From the NCBI GenBank assembly GCA_963843535.1, contig CAWJKU010000004.1:558001-622000 (forward strand): a stretch of 64,000 bases of DNA. The letters are read 5' to 3'. The notes under the pieces were generated by a model. The model worked only from the letters and a program-made list of their open reading frames with translations, ran no database searches and was not told the origin of the DNA. Position numbers and translations under genes: made by a program. Within the stretch, counting starts at the first letter, position 1, and each line of letters begins with the position of its first letter. Source of the DNA: CAVUNY01 sp963843535. Lineage in GTDB: Bacteria; Chloroflexota; Anaerolineae; Anaerolineales; Anaerolineaceae. This document shows, piece after piece, positions 1 to 8,043 of this stretch.

Positions 1-34
1 AAAAGAAGTTATTGGAACAGTTAAGGAAACTCTC

Positions 35-1234
35 ATGAAGCGGTTCACTCTTTTTGTCGTTGTGTCACTGGCGTTTACCATGCTGGCTTGCAGCGTTGGT
101 TCGACCTTATTCACGCCGTCTGGCCCGGCTGCCAGTACAGCCAGCGCGACCTCCACGGCGCAGCGGGCCACTCCTCGTCCGGTACCCACGGTTGGTGGAA
201 ATGTCCCCCAGATTGTAGCGCCGCCGGCTTTAACCGGTATTGATATTGATACCCGCCTGCCAGATTTATATAATAAAGTTAGCCAGGGTGTTGTTTCAAT
301 TTTAACGGTGGGCGACCAGGGTGGAGGGTTAGGCTCTGGTTTTGTGTACGATAAAAACGGCCATATCATCACCAATTTTCATGTGATTGATGGAGCCAGT
401 GACCTGGAGGTCGATTTCGCTTCAGGTTTGAAAGTGCGAGCGGAAGTTATCGCCACAGATCTGGATTCGGATCTGGCAGTCATAAAAGTTAATGCGCCGG
501 CAGATGAATTGCTCCCGCTCAGTATGGGAAATTCTGACGAATTGCTTGTTGGGCAGCAGGTGATTGCCCTGGGGAATCCGTTCGGTCTGACCGGGACGAT
601 GACCTTAGGTATCGTATCGGCCAAAGGCCGCACGCTGGATTCTTTACGCCAGGCCTCGAGCGGCAGCTACTTCTCTTCAGGGGATATCATCCAGACCGAT
701 GCATCGATTAACCCAGGAAATTCAGGCGGGCCATTGCTCAACATGAAGGGTGAGGTTATTGGCATCAACCGCGCCATTCGAACGACCGGGACCACCGCTA
801 CGGGCGATCCCGTGAACAGCGGAATAGGTTTTGCAGTCCCCATTAATATCGTCAAACGGGTCGTCCCGGTATTAATTTCCCAGGGGGCGTACGATTACCC
901 CTATCTGGGGATCACTTTTAGCTCATATTTATCTCTGGCGGATTATGAAGCGCTGGGCGTCAGCCAGACTTATGGCGCCTATATTGTGGATATCACCGCT
1001 GGCGGCCCTGGCGAAAAAGCAGGTTTGCGCGCTGCCAGCCGCACTACCAACCAGACGACCATCCCGAAGGGCGGCGATCTGGTGATAAAGGTCGACGATC
1101 ATCCTGTAATGGAGTTTGGAGATCTGATCGGATACATTCTGGAAACAAAAAGCCCTGGTGACAAGGTCACTTTAACGATTTTAAGAGATAATCAACAGAA
1201 GGAGGTGATTATCACATTGGGCAAACGGCCCTGA
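35..1234 (+). CDS. HtrA/DegP-like trypsin-type serine protease, lipoprotein
   Basis: 399-aa extracytoplasmic serine protease with one PDZ domain, probably acting in envelope protein quality control. The N-terminus is a lipoprotein signal (LAC box, lipid-anchor Cys19), followed by a Ser/Thr/Pro-rich linker to about residue 70. The trypsin-like domain carries the triad His116 (NFHV), Asp146 (SDLAV) and Ser230 (GNSGG). A C-terminal PDZ domain covers about residues 285-395. The start has AAGGA 7 nt upstream. The gene stands alone, followed by a Vms1-like gene. All catalytic residues are present, so the enzyme should be active. Family call is secure; physiological substrates are unknown. Confidence 0.93.
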   Translation: MKRFTLFVVVSLAFTMLACSVGSTLFTPSGPAASTASATSTAQRATPRPVPTVGGNVPQIVAPPALTGIDIDTRLPDLYNKVSQGVVSILTVGDQGGGLGSGFVYDKNGHIITNFHVIDGASDLEVDFASGLKVRAEVIATDLDSDLAVIKVNAPADELLPLSMGNSDELLVGQQVIALGNPFGLTGTMTLGIVSAKGRTLDSLRQASSGSYFSSGDIIQTDASINPGNSGGPLLNMKGEVIGINRAIRTTGTTATGDPVNSGIGFAVPINIVKRVVPVLISQGAYDYPYLGITFSSYLSLADYEALGVSQTYGAYIVDITAGGPGEKAGLRAASRTTNQTTIPKGGDLVIKVDDHPVMEFGDLIGYILETKSPGDKVTLTILRDNQQKEVIITLGKRP

Positions 1235-1318
1235 TCGGGGCATTTTGCTTCACATTCTAGCCTGCCAGATGATGAGCAGGAATTGATCCTTAACAAGAAA
1301 AAGCATATGGAGGTTGCC

Positions 1319-2425
1319 ATGTTCAATGACAACGATCTGAGGGAACTGCTTGGCTTTGTTGCCCCTGATCCCGTTTTGAGTCTTTACCTGAGCACGGATC
1401 CGACGGAAGGAAATGCTGACACCTACCGGCTGCGGCTTAAGACCATGCTCAAGGATATTAATCTTCCACGGGATACTAACGAGGTCGAACGTTTTTTCAG
1501 CCATCAGTATGATGGATCTGGAAGAGCAGTGGCGGTGTTTTCCTGCGCGGCGCAAAATTTCTTCCGCGTATATCCGCTGGCAGTTCCCATGCGCAACCTG
1601 GTCCGAGTAAGCGACCGGCCTGCTGTGAAACCACTCGCTGACCTCCTGGATAATTATGGCGGTTATGGCGTGGTTCTGGTTGATAAGCAAGGTGCGCGTG
1701 CATTTTACTTTCACCTTGGAGAATTACGAGAACAGGAGGGTGTGCTTGGCGAAGCAGTAAAACATAGCAAACGCGGAGGTGCATCATCCTTTCCAGGTAG
1801 GAGAGGTGGGATTGCTGGAAGAACAGATCGCATGGAAGAAGTGGTTGACCGCAACATAAAAGATGCTGTAGATTTCGCCGTGCATTTTTTTGAAGAAAAT
1901 CGGGTGAGGCGAGTGTTGATTGGCGGGACAGATGACAATATCTCATTGTTCCGCGGTCAACTACCAAAAGCCTGGCAGAGTCTGGTCATGGGCACATTCA
2001 ATATGGCGATGACCGCTTCAAATATCGAAGTGCGCGAACGGGCTCTTCAGATCGGCATGGAAGCGGCGCATGAAGCCGAAAACACGTTGGTAGAGAACCT
2101 GGTGACGAGTGCGGCGAAGATAAGCGGAGCCGTCGGCGGCCTGGTGGATACATTCGATGCTGTAAACCATGACAGGGTCAGGACACTAGTTATCGTCGAA
2201 AACCTGCACCACGAGAGTTATGTTTGCAGCAAATGCGGCGCACTTTACCCGACGAAACCAGAAGAGATCTGTCCGCTGTGCACAGAAGGCAAGCTGGAAC
2301 GCACCCGCGACGGGATTGAAGTGGCGGTAAATACGGTTATGCGCAAAGGCGGCGATGTGAATGTAGTCCGTTCCACGACTGCCATTGCTAAAGTCGAAGG
2401 GATTGGCGCCATTCTGCGTTATTAA
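1319..2425 (+). CDS. Vms1/eRF1-like (bacterial/archaeal release-factor-type) protein with zinc ribbon
   Basis: 368-aa protein resembling the Vms1/eRF1-related bacterial family (baeRF type), whose eukaryotic members release nascent chains from stalled 60S particles. It has an N-terminal alpha/beta domain, a central domain whose Gly/Arg-rich loop (KRGGASSFPGRRGG, roughly residues 150-170) sits where eRF1 has its GGQ loop, and a C-terminal CxxC...CPLC zinc ribbon of the type seen in archaeal aRF1. An upstream in-frame ATG exists at 1283, but GGAGG 5 nt before the ATG at 1319 decides the start. No GGQ tripeptide is visible, so peptidyl-tRNA hydrolysis is an inference from family. The alternative is a stress-related tRNA or ribosome binder. 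Confidence 0.7.
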   Translation: MFNDNDLRELLGFVAPDPVLSLYLSTDPTEGNADTYRLRLKTMLKDINLPRDTNEVERFFSHQYDGSGRAVAVFSCAAQNFFRVYPLAVPMRNLVRVSDRPAVKPLADLLDNYGGYGVVLVDKQGARAFYFHLGELREQEGVLGEAVKHSKRGGASSFPGRRGGIAGRTDRMEEVVDRNIKDAVDFAVHFFEENRVRRVLIGGTDDNISLFRGQLPKAWQSLVMGTFNMAMTASNIEVRERALQIGMEAAHEAENTLVENLVTSAAKISGAVGGLVDTFDAVNHDRVRTLVIVENLHHESYVCSKCGALYPTKPEEICPLCTEGKLERTRDGIEVAVNTVMRKGGDVNVVRSTTAIAKVEGIGAILRY

Positions 2426-2498
2426 TCTGCAGCTGTGAAATCCATGGAAAAACTGTCGAACAGGTGGTAAACTGCGAGAATTTTGCTGCTGGTATTAG

Positions 2499-2538
2499 AA
2501 GAACAGGTTCAGGCTAGAAAGCGCCCGAACCTGTTCTT
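2499..2538. terminator. Bidirectional terminator hairpin
   Basis: A perfect 12-bp inverted repeat (AAGAACAGGTTC at 2499-2510, its complement at 2527-2538) is followed on the + strand by a T-rich run. It lies between the convergent Vms1-like gene and the coiled-coil membrane protein gene and could serve both. Confidence 0.75.
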
Positions 2539-2547
2539 TTTATTTCT

Positions 2548-3414
2548 TTATTCCCCAAATATTTTTTTATGCAGATTGGCAAGATCGGTAGAAAGCTTCC
2601 CCAGGTCGCTTTGAGCCGCGCTCGGATCGCTGACCAGTTCTTTCCCAATCAGGTCCAGGCGGCTGGTAAGCAGATCGGCCAGCACTTTATCCTGGCTTTC
2701 AAGGTACGGCAGTGCCTGTTTGAGTTTCGATTGAGCTTGCTCAATGGCAGTCTTGGCGGCAGCGCCGTCTTTTCCGACCAGGGCGACCTGGGCGTTGCTG
2801 ACGTCGACCATGATGTTCAGCACGGTATTTTCACTCTGCGCCGCATCGAGCTCATCCTGGATTTGCTTTACGGTAAGTTGAGCCTGGTCCAACCCGGTTT
2901 GAGCAGACTGCAGCCCCTGTTGTTTTTGGGTGATGAGCTGGTCAGTCGCCGCCAACCTGGCCACGGCCGCGTCCAGCTCACGTTGGGCAGGCTGGTAAAG
3001 CAAGATATAACCGGTTAAAAGGCCAAGCGCGAAGAGGCCTGTGATCGCACCCAGCCAGCGCAGCACCGGGCGATTGAAGCGTCCCAGGCGCGTTTCAGGG
3101 CTGAAAAGACGGTAGGCCAGGCTTTTCCGGGGCTTTTGTCCAGGGACGCTTTCAAGGGGTATGGAAGCAACAGGTGCTTTCTGCTGAGGAGGAGTGGAAG
3201 ACTCAACGACTGTCTGAGAGGCGTTTACCGGGCTTTCCGCACCTGGCGTAGAGGAGGGGGTGGCGGGCAGCGCGGATGGCTCTCCAATAGAGGTTGCAGC
3301 TGGATTGACCGGAGCCGTGGTTTCTGTGGAATCCGGTACAGGTTGGTTTGGCTCTGGCATGGGCTGTACGTCTTTATTCTCATTGGACTTATCTCGTTTG
3401 AAGATGCTGAACAA
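2548..3414 (-). CDS. Hypothetical single-pass membrane protein with coiled coil
   Basis: 288-aa protein of unknown function. The first ~110 residues are rich in Pro, Ser, Thr and Ala (low complexity), then comes a basic stretch, one transmembrane helix at about residues 120-142 (LGAITGLFALGLLTGYILLY), and a long heptad-like helical region rich in Ala, Gln, Leu and Asp (about 145-285) that should form an extracytoplasmic coiled coil. The start is TTG: AGGAGG lies 5 nt upstream and no better ATG is available. Topology suggests a cytoplasmic disordered tail with an external coiled coil, perhaps a structural envelope protein. No enzyme motif is visible. Confidence 0.75.
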   Translation of the reverse strand: MFSIFKRDKSNENKDVQPMPEPNQPVPDSTETTAPVNPAATSIGEPSALPATPSSTPGAESPVNASQTVVESSTPPQQKAPVASIPLESVPGQKPRKSLAYRLFSPETRLGRFNRPVLRWLGAITGLFALGLLTGYILLYQPAQRELDAAVARLAATDQLITQKQQGLQSAQTGLDQAQLTVKQIQDELDAAQSENTVLNIMVDVSNAQVALVGKDGAAAKTAIEQAQSKLKQALPYLESQDKVLADLLTSRLDLIGKELVSDPSAAQSDLGKLSTDLANLHKKIFGE

Positions 3415-3460
3415 ATGGACCTCCTGAAATCAGGTTAATTGTACAACACAAAGAAGTGAT

Positions 3461-4798
3461 TTATTGGATTGGAAGAATCTCAGATGGCTGTTTTGGGAAA
3501 AGCACAGCCAGAACTGGCTTTAAATCATTGGACACGTAACAGTCCGGAAATGCAAATTTCAATTCCTCGATGCTCCGGTAGCCAAACAACAGCTGGTAGA
3601 ATGACAGCCCAGGAAAAGCAGCTTCGCCAAAATCCTTGGTGGATGGCTGCCAGGCTTCTACACTCTCCAGATGGTTATTTTGGAATTTCAAGTTGAGACC
3701 AGTCCGGTAAAAACCGAGTTTCACCTCTCCACTGAAAGGGTTTAACAATGATTCTTCCAGCCGCATTTTGAGCACTGGAGCGATTCGTTGCAGAAAGCCT
3801 GCCAGGTCAGGCACGCGCAGATACCAGGCATAGCGCCTGCGGTTCTGGGGCAGCCTGTCTTCGGCGATCTGGTATGCCGGGTGGTTCTCTCCCAGCCAGA
3901 AGCCAAACGCGGTCAGGGTCTTCTTATTTTGCCCAGCCAGGGCTTCCCCAGCCTGCCAGAGATAACGAATTACTGCGGGGACAACCTCTTTCCAGGAAAC
4001 GCCGGGAATGAGCTCCAGAGCATTCACCACCAACATCTCGCCCCACAAGAAAAACGGATGGCTGAGAAATCCAACTGGGATGCCCTGGCTGGTTTCGATG
4101 ACACGTAATTCCATCCGGTTGACATTATTGTAGCTTTTTCCGGTCAGCTCATAATTCCACAGGGTTTCGTCCCATTCCGCGGCGAGGAGCGAACGTCGGC
4201 AGCCTGACTGGTAAAGCTGGCTGATCAGGGGGGTGTCGGCAGCAATTGCCGGGCGGAATTGGTACGCTTCAGCTTGCCCTTCTTTGAGATGCGGCACATT
4301 GAAAGCTGCTCCCACCCGTCCCCCGCCCAAATTCACTGCCATTTCATACCCAAACTGCCGGTAATAAAATGGTATCCCGGTGATCCCTTGCAGCAGCTCA
4401 CCGCGCTGCTGGCTCCATTCATGGAGGACTTCGAATTGGATCTTCACCAGGCCGCGATTACGATACTCGGGATCTGTGCCAACCAGCTCCGGGCGGCCCA
4501 CTTTGATTGGGATGCCGGCGTAGGTCCAGGTCTGCGATATCAGGTTTGTTGATGAGATAATTTTTCCGGTTTTCGTATCTTCGACAATCGTGAAATCGTT
4601 GGCAGAAAAGGTGGGATGGTTTCCCGACAATAGATCGCTGGTCCAGGTTCCGACCCGGTTATCCGGCTCTTCCTCATCACTGTGAATGGCGGCATTGAAT
4701 GCCGCCAGATTTTCAGCATCTGCGCTGGTGCTTCGCCGCAAGATGAGATCACCGGGTAATCGGCGCAGTATTTCTGGATGGGTGGTTGGATGAATCAT
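3461..4798 (-). CDS. Eis-like GNAT family N-acetyltransferase
   Basis: 445-aa acetyl-CoA-dependent N-acetyltransferase of the Eis-like type: an N-terminal GNAT fold with the acetyl-CoA segment TDPEYRNRGL (about residues 95-104), a second GNAT-like region, and a C-terminal sterol-carrier-like domain. Eis homologues acetylate amines including aminoglycosides, but the substrate here cannot be read from sequence. The reading frame extends upstream to 4888, but that extension runs through the fmdB terminator. The ATG at 4798 has AAGGA 7 nt upstream and begins at the conserved part, so it is preferred. It lies downstream of fmdB but behind a terminator, so it is probably a separate transcript. Confidence 0.8.
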   Translation of the reverse strand: MIHPTTHPEILRRLPGDLILRRSTSADAENLAAFNAAIHSDEEEPDNRVGTWTSDLLSGNHPTFSANDFTIVEDTKTGKIISSTNLISQTWTYAGIPIKVGRPELVGTDPEYRNRGLVKIQFEVLHEWSQQRGELLQGITGIPFYYRQFGYEMAVNLGGGRVGAAFNVPHLKEGQAEAYQFRPAIAADTPLISQLYQSGCRRSLLAAEWDETLWNYELTGKSYNNVNRMELRVIETSQGIPVGFLSHPFFLWGEMLVVNALELIPGVSWKEVVPAVIRYLWQAGEALAGQNKKTLTAFGFWLGENHPAYQIAEDRLPQNRRRYAWYLRVPDLAGFLQRIAPVLKMRLEESLLNPFSGEVKLGFYRTGLNLKFQNNHLESVEAWQPSTKDFGEAAFPGLSFYQLLFGYRSIEELKFAFPDCYVSNDLKPVLAVLFPKQPSEILPIQ

Positions 4799-4821
4799 GG
4801 GTTGTCCTTTTGAGGTCTGGC

Positions 4822-4853
4822 AAAAAAAATCCCGGGATCTATCATCCCGGGTA
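4822..4853 (-). terminator. Rho-independent terminator after fmdB
   Basis: On the minus strand an 8-bp GC-rich stem (CCCGGGAT / ATCCCGGG) with a short loop is followed by eight T residues. It ends the fmdB transcript before the GNAT gene. Confidence 0.85.
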
Positions 4854-4917
4854 TTATTGGAGCGCCCCCGCCCCAGGGCTGCCCACAAGAGGTCTTGCCA
4901 GTAATGGCGAGCGGGGG

Positions 4918-5235
4918 TTACTCGCTTTTAGTCTCACTCTTTGGGGGAGTAGTAGAATTTTCGACTGGTTTCGAATCTACCGGTTTAGAATCCGTCTTGG
5001 TTTCGGATTTTGTCTCTCCAGCTTTATCAGCATTGAACCTGGATTGGCCCGATGGTGAGCGGTGATCGGTGGCATAAAATCCCGAACCTTTGAAAACTAT
5101 CCCAACGGGTTGGTACACCTTTTGTAAAGTTTTTTTATTGCACTCCGGGCACCAGGTTAATGGCTGGTCCTGGAATTTTTGATAACGATCAAACTGCACA
5201 CCACAATTTTCGCACCGATAGGTATATACGGGCAT
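4918..5235 (-). CDS. FmdB-type zinc ribbon protein
   Basis: 105-aa protein with the FmdB regulatory-domain signature: it opens with MPVYTYRCENCG, giving metal-binding pairs Cys8/Cys11 and Cys29/Cys32. The segment after them (VYQPVGIVFKGSGFYATD) is the conserved end of the family domain. The last ~45 residues are a charged Ser/Thr/Lys/Glu-rich tail. FmdB-type proteins are poorly understood; the original was proposed as a regulator in a methylotroph, so no function is assigned. It has its own promoter (5279-5307) and terminator (4822-4853), so it is monocistronic. Confidence 0.85.
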   Translation of the reverse strand: MPVYTYRCENCGVQFDRYQKFQDQPLTWCPECNKKTLQKVYQPVGIVFKGSGFYATDHRSPSGQSRFNADKAGETKSETKTDSKPVDSKPVENSTTPPKSETKSE

Positions 5236-5278
5236 ACAACCACCTCATTGAACCATAAAGAACTCACTACAACCTCTT

Positions 5279-5307
5279 ATTATAGTCCTTTTAGGGGGGC
5301 GGCGCAA
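5279..5307 (-). promoter_or_regulatory. Sigma70-type promoter of fmdB
   Basis: Minus-strand TTGCGC (-35, 5302-5307) and TATAAT (-10, 5279-5284) separated by exactly 17 bp. The expected transcription start is about 35-40 nt before the fmdB ATG, which has GAGGTGG upstream. Confidence 0.7.
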
Positions 5308-5427
5308 GAATTTTTTTATTAATAATCATATTAAATCAGCGTGTGCGCACACTCCAAAACATCGTATTGCGTGGTCGCCGCCAGCCCTGGCCCGCGTAGC
5401 GCACCTGGGCCCAGGGGGCCGACCAGC

Positions 5428-6147
5428 TTATTCGGTGGTTACCAGGGTGCCGACCGGTTCGCCAAGCAGCAAACGGCGCAGCGCAGTATGGTCCCATAAG
5501 TTTAGTACCACGATTGGCAGCTTGTTTTCCATGCACAGCGACACGGCGGTGCTGTCCATCACTTCCAGACGGCGGTTAAGCGTGTCAATATAAGTCAGAT
5601 GTTCGAACCGTTTGGCCTCAGGATTCAGTTTGGGATCGCTGTCGTAAACCCCGTCCACTTTGGTGGCTTTAATCAACACATCTGCGCCTATTTCCATGGC
5701 GCGTAAAGCCGCGGCAGTATCGGTGGAAAAATATGGATTGCCGGTTCCCCCGCCAAAAATGACCACCCGGGCTTTTTCAAGGTGGCGTATCGCCCTGCGC
5801 CGGATATAAGGTTCGGCGACGGTCTGCATGGAGATAGCGGTTTGAACCCGGGTAATAACCCCCAGGCTCTCCAATGCGTCCATTAAAGCCAGGGCATTCA
5901 TCACCGTGGCGAGCATGCCCATATAATCGGCGGTCGCGCGGTCCATGCCGATCTCTGTGCCAATTCGCCCGCGCCACAGGTTGCCCGCGCCAATCACAAT
6001 GGCGACATCCACACCCATTTCGCGCACATCGCGCACGCGTTCGGCGATCTGCTTGGCTGCTCGAGGATCGATGCCTGTTTTTGGACCGTCTGCCAGCGCT
6101 TCGCCGCTAAGTTTTAATAAAATCCGGTGATATTTTAAGCCGTCCAT
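5428..6147 (-). CDS. pyrH: UMP kinase
   Basis: 239-aa amino-acid-kinase-fold enzyme that phosphorylates UMP to UDP with ATP in pyrimidine nucleotide synthesis. The family pattern is clear: LLKLSGEAL near the N-terminus, GAGNLWRG, the YMGMLATVMNALAL helix, GGTGNPYFSTDTAA and KATKVDGVYDSDP. Length is normal for bacterial PyrH. The ATG has AAGGAG 5 nt upstream. It follows tsf on the minus strand, but a strong terminator (6209-6234) lies between them, so pyrH probably has its own promoter. The usual next gene, frr, is not found downstream. Confidence 0.97.
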   Translation of the reverse strand: MDGLKYHRILLKLSGEALADGPKTGIDPRAAKQIAERVRDVREMGVDVAIVIGAGNLWRGRIGTEIGMDRATADYMGMLATVMNALALMDALESLGVITRVQTAISMQTVAEPYIRRRAIRHLEKARVVIFGGGTGNPYFSTDTAAALRAMEIGADVLIKATKVDGVYDSDPKLNPEAKRFEHLTYIDTLNRRLEVMDSTAVSLCMENKLPIVVLNLWDHTALRRLLLGEPVGTLVTTE

Positions 6148-6208
6148 AAGTCTCCTTATCGGTTTATTCTGATGATTGGTCCCCGATTAATTTTCTGATC
6201 TGGTTGGC

Positions 6209-6234
6209 AAAAAAAAGCCAACCTTTCGGTTGGC
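6209..6234 (-). terminator. Intrinsic terminator after tsf
   Basis: On the minus strand GCCAACC-GAAA-GGTTGGC: a 7-bp stem with a GNRA tetraloop, directly followed by eight T residues. It is a textbook terminator between tsf and pyrH. Confidence 0.92.
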
Positions 6235-6242
6235 CTTAGTTT

Positions 6243-6848
6243 CTATTCTTGTGACGATTCGCCTAATGCCCACCGGGCAAAACGGCGAATAACAATTTTT
6301 TCTTTGGTTGTAACGACCACACCGTCGAACAACTTTTGGATGGTCAGGCTGTCATCGCGGATATAAGTCTGGCGGAATAAGACAAACTCGTCTTTGAACT
6401 TGTTCAATGATCCTTCGACAATGCGGGGCAATATCGCTTCCGGCTTGCCTTCTTCACGGGCTTTGGTCTCGGCGATGTGTTTTTCGTGTTCGATCACGGT
6501 CGCGGGGATGTCTTCCTCACTGATATACTGGGGGGAAGCCGCGGCGATCTGCAGGGCCAGCTCATGCGCGAATTTCCGAAATTCATCCGAGCGCGCCACA
6601 AAATCCGTCTCGCAGTTCACTTCGACCATCACACCCACCCGGCCATTGCCGTGAGAGTATAGTTCTACCACGCCTTCAGCCGCAGTCCGGTCGGCCCGTT
6701 TGGCGGCAGCCGCCAGACCTTTTTCACGCAGCCAATCGATGGCCTTGTTTACATCCCCGCCAGCCTGCTCAAGCGCTTTTTTACAATCCAGCATTCCGGC
6801 TCCGGTAGCCTCGCGCAGTTGTTTGATCATTTCAGTCGTTACAGCCAT
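6243..6848 (-). CDS. tsf: Elongation factor Ts
   Basis: 201-aa guanine-nucleotide exchange factor for EF-Tu. The N-terminal UBA-like domain shows LREATGAGMLDCKKAL, and the core carries the conserved VNCETDFVAR motif. It is the short form of EF-Ts seen outside Proteobacteria. A TTG lies two codons upstream, but the ATG at 6848 has AAGGA at good distance (8 nt) and is preferred. It follows rpsB with a 99-nt gap that contains a stem-loop (6899-6929), which may lower readthrough from rpsB. Confidence 0.97.
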   Translation of the reverse strand: MAVTTEMIKQLREATGAGMLDCKKALEQAGGDVNKAIDWLREKGLAAAAKRADRTAAEGVVELYSHGNGRVGVMVEVNCETDFVARSDEFRKFAHELALQIAAASPQYISEEDIPATVIEHEKHIAETKAREEGKPEAILPRIVEGSLNKFKDEFVLFRQTYIRDDSLTIQKLFDGVVVTTKEKIVIRRFARWALGESSQE

Positions 6849-6898
6849 GCTCAAAATCCTTTTTTCTCTGTTCTGTTTAAAAATATTGCTTTTCGTTA

Positions 6899-6929
6899 CA
6901 CTCCCACCGTTTTTCGGGCGGTGGGAGTG
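6899..6929 (-). terminator. Stem-loop between rpsB and tsf (partial terminator or attenuator)
   Basis: An 11-bp perfect stem (CACTCCCACCG with its complement) with a 9-nt loop lies in the rpsB-tsf gap. No clean T-run follows on the minus strand, so it may set the rpsB/tsf ratio or stabilise the 3' end instead of stopping all transcription. Confidence 0.5.
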
Positions 6930-6947
6930 ATGGATTTCTGAACCTTA

Positions 6948-7814
6948 CTACTCGTCCAGTTCGTCAACTTCTTCGACCAGCTCGGGCTTAGGGCTGAGTT
7001 TCGCCAGGGTTGATTCTCCCAATAGAGCTGAGTCATCCAGTATAGCGTCTTCCTGCAGGCGAGCGCGGGCGGAAACAGGGCGCTGCGCGCCGGCTTCTGC
7101 GGCGGCCTCTTCTTCAAATTCTTCCTTGCGAGCTGCTTTCCCTTCGATTACGGCATCGGCAATCTTGGCGACCAGCAGTTTGATGGCCCGAATGGCATCA
7201 TCGTTGGAAGGAATAATGTAATCGACCGCGGTCGGATCGCAATTCGTATCGACCAGGGCGATTACCGGGATATTCTTAATATTTGCTTCGTGAACGGCAG
7301 TGGCTTCACGCATCACGTCGATGACAAAAACCAGTTCTGGCAGTTTTTTCATCTGACGCAAACCGCTCAGACGAGATTCAAGGCGGGTGATATCCCGCTG
7401 GATCAGCAGTCCTTCTTTCTTGGTCAGGCGGTTGATCTCGCCCGAATCGCGCAGCTTCTCCAACCGTTCCAGCTCCAGGATGCGATTGTAAATGGTGGCC
7501 CAGTTTGTAATCATGCCGCCCATCCAGCGTTCAACCACGTAGGGCATGCCGCAGCGGATCGCTTCATCGCGGATTGTCTCCTGGGCCTGGCGTTTGGTGC
7601 CGATGAACATGACCGCACCGCCGTTCGAAACGGTATCTCGTACCAGGTTATAAGCGGTATTGAGAGATTTTACGGTTTGTTGGAGATCGATGATGTGAAT
7701 GCCGTTTCGTTCTGTAAAGATGAACGGCTTCATTCGGGGGTCCCACTTGTTGGTACGGTGACCAAAGTGGACGCCACTTTCCAATAGGGCTTTCATGGAA
7801 ATAACAGCAGCCAT
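6948..7814 (-). CDS. rpsB: 30S ribosomal protein S2
   Basis: 288-aa ribosomal protein S2. Conserved landmarks are MKALLESGVHFGHRTNKWDPRM at the start, GTKRQAQE, VVERWMGGMITNW, and PVIALVDTNCDPTAVDYIIPSNDDA in the C-terminal part. An acidic tail of about 60 residues extends beyond the family core. The frame is open upstream to 7958, but AAAGGAG about 10 nt before the ATG at 7814 and family alignment fix this start. It is first in the rpsB-tsf-(pyrH) group and has a consensus promoter and a leader of about 127 nt. Confidence 0.97.
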   Translation of the reverse strand: MAAVISMKALLESGVHFGHRTNKWDPRMKPFIFTERNGIHIIDLQQTVKSLNTAYNLVRDTVSNGGAVMFIGTKRQAQETIRDEAIRCGMPYVVERWMGGMITNWATIYNRILELERLEKLRDSGEINRLTKKEGLLIQRDITRLESRLSGLRQMKKLPELVFVIDVMREATAVHEANIKNIPVIALVDTNCDPTAVDYIIPSNDDAIRAIKLLVAKIADAVIEGKAARKEEFEEEAAAEAGAQRPVSARARLQEDAILDDSALLGESTLAKLSPKPELVEEVDELDE

Positions 7815-7948
7815 TGACAAAAAACTCCTTTGCGTTAGATCTTCCGCTGCCCTTCGCACGGCCCGTTCACTGCTTTTCTCAGCAGCACGCGGGGTCGTCT
7901 GGGAAGCGTGCAGGATGTGTTTTGCGCCGTTGGGACGCAAGCCGACGA

Positions 7949-7977
7949 AGTATACCACGGGGTATGTGAAACGTCAA
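7949..7977 (-). promoter_or_regulatory. Sigma70-type promoter of rpsB
   Basis: Minus strand TTGACG (-35, 7972-7977), 17-bp spacer, TATACT (-10, 7949-7954). Transcription should start near 7942, giving an untranslated leader of about 127 nt before the rpsB ATG. That is long enough for S2-dependent control, which is only an inference. Confidence 0.8.
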
Positions 7978-8043
7978 ACAGGGATACAATAACAGCAGTG
8001 CTTATCAAGCATAGAACCGATCAGGGAACACCGGGATGAACCC

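Noticed and set aside
4798..4888. Longer N-terminus of the Eis-like GNAT
   Set aside because: The extension reads through the fmdB terminator hairpin, has no family similarity, and the ATG at 4798 has a good ribosome site.
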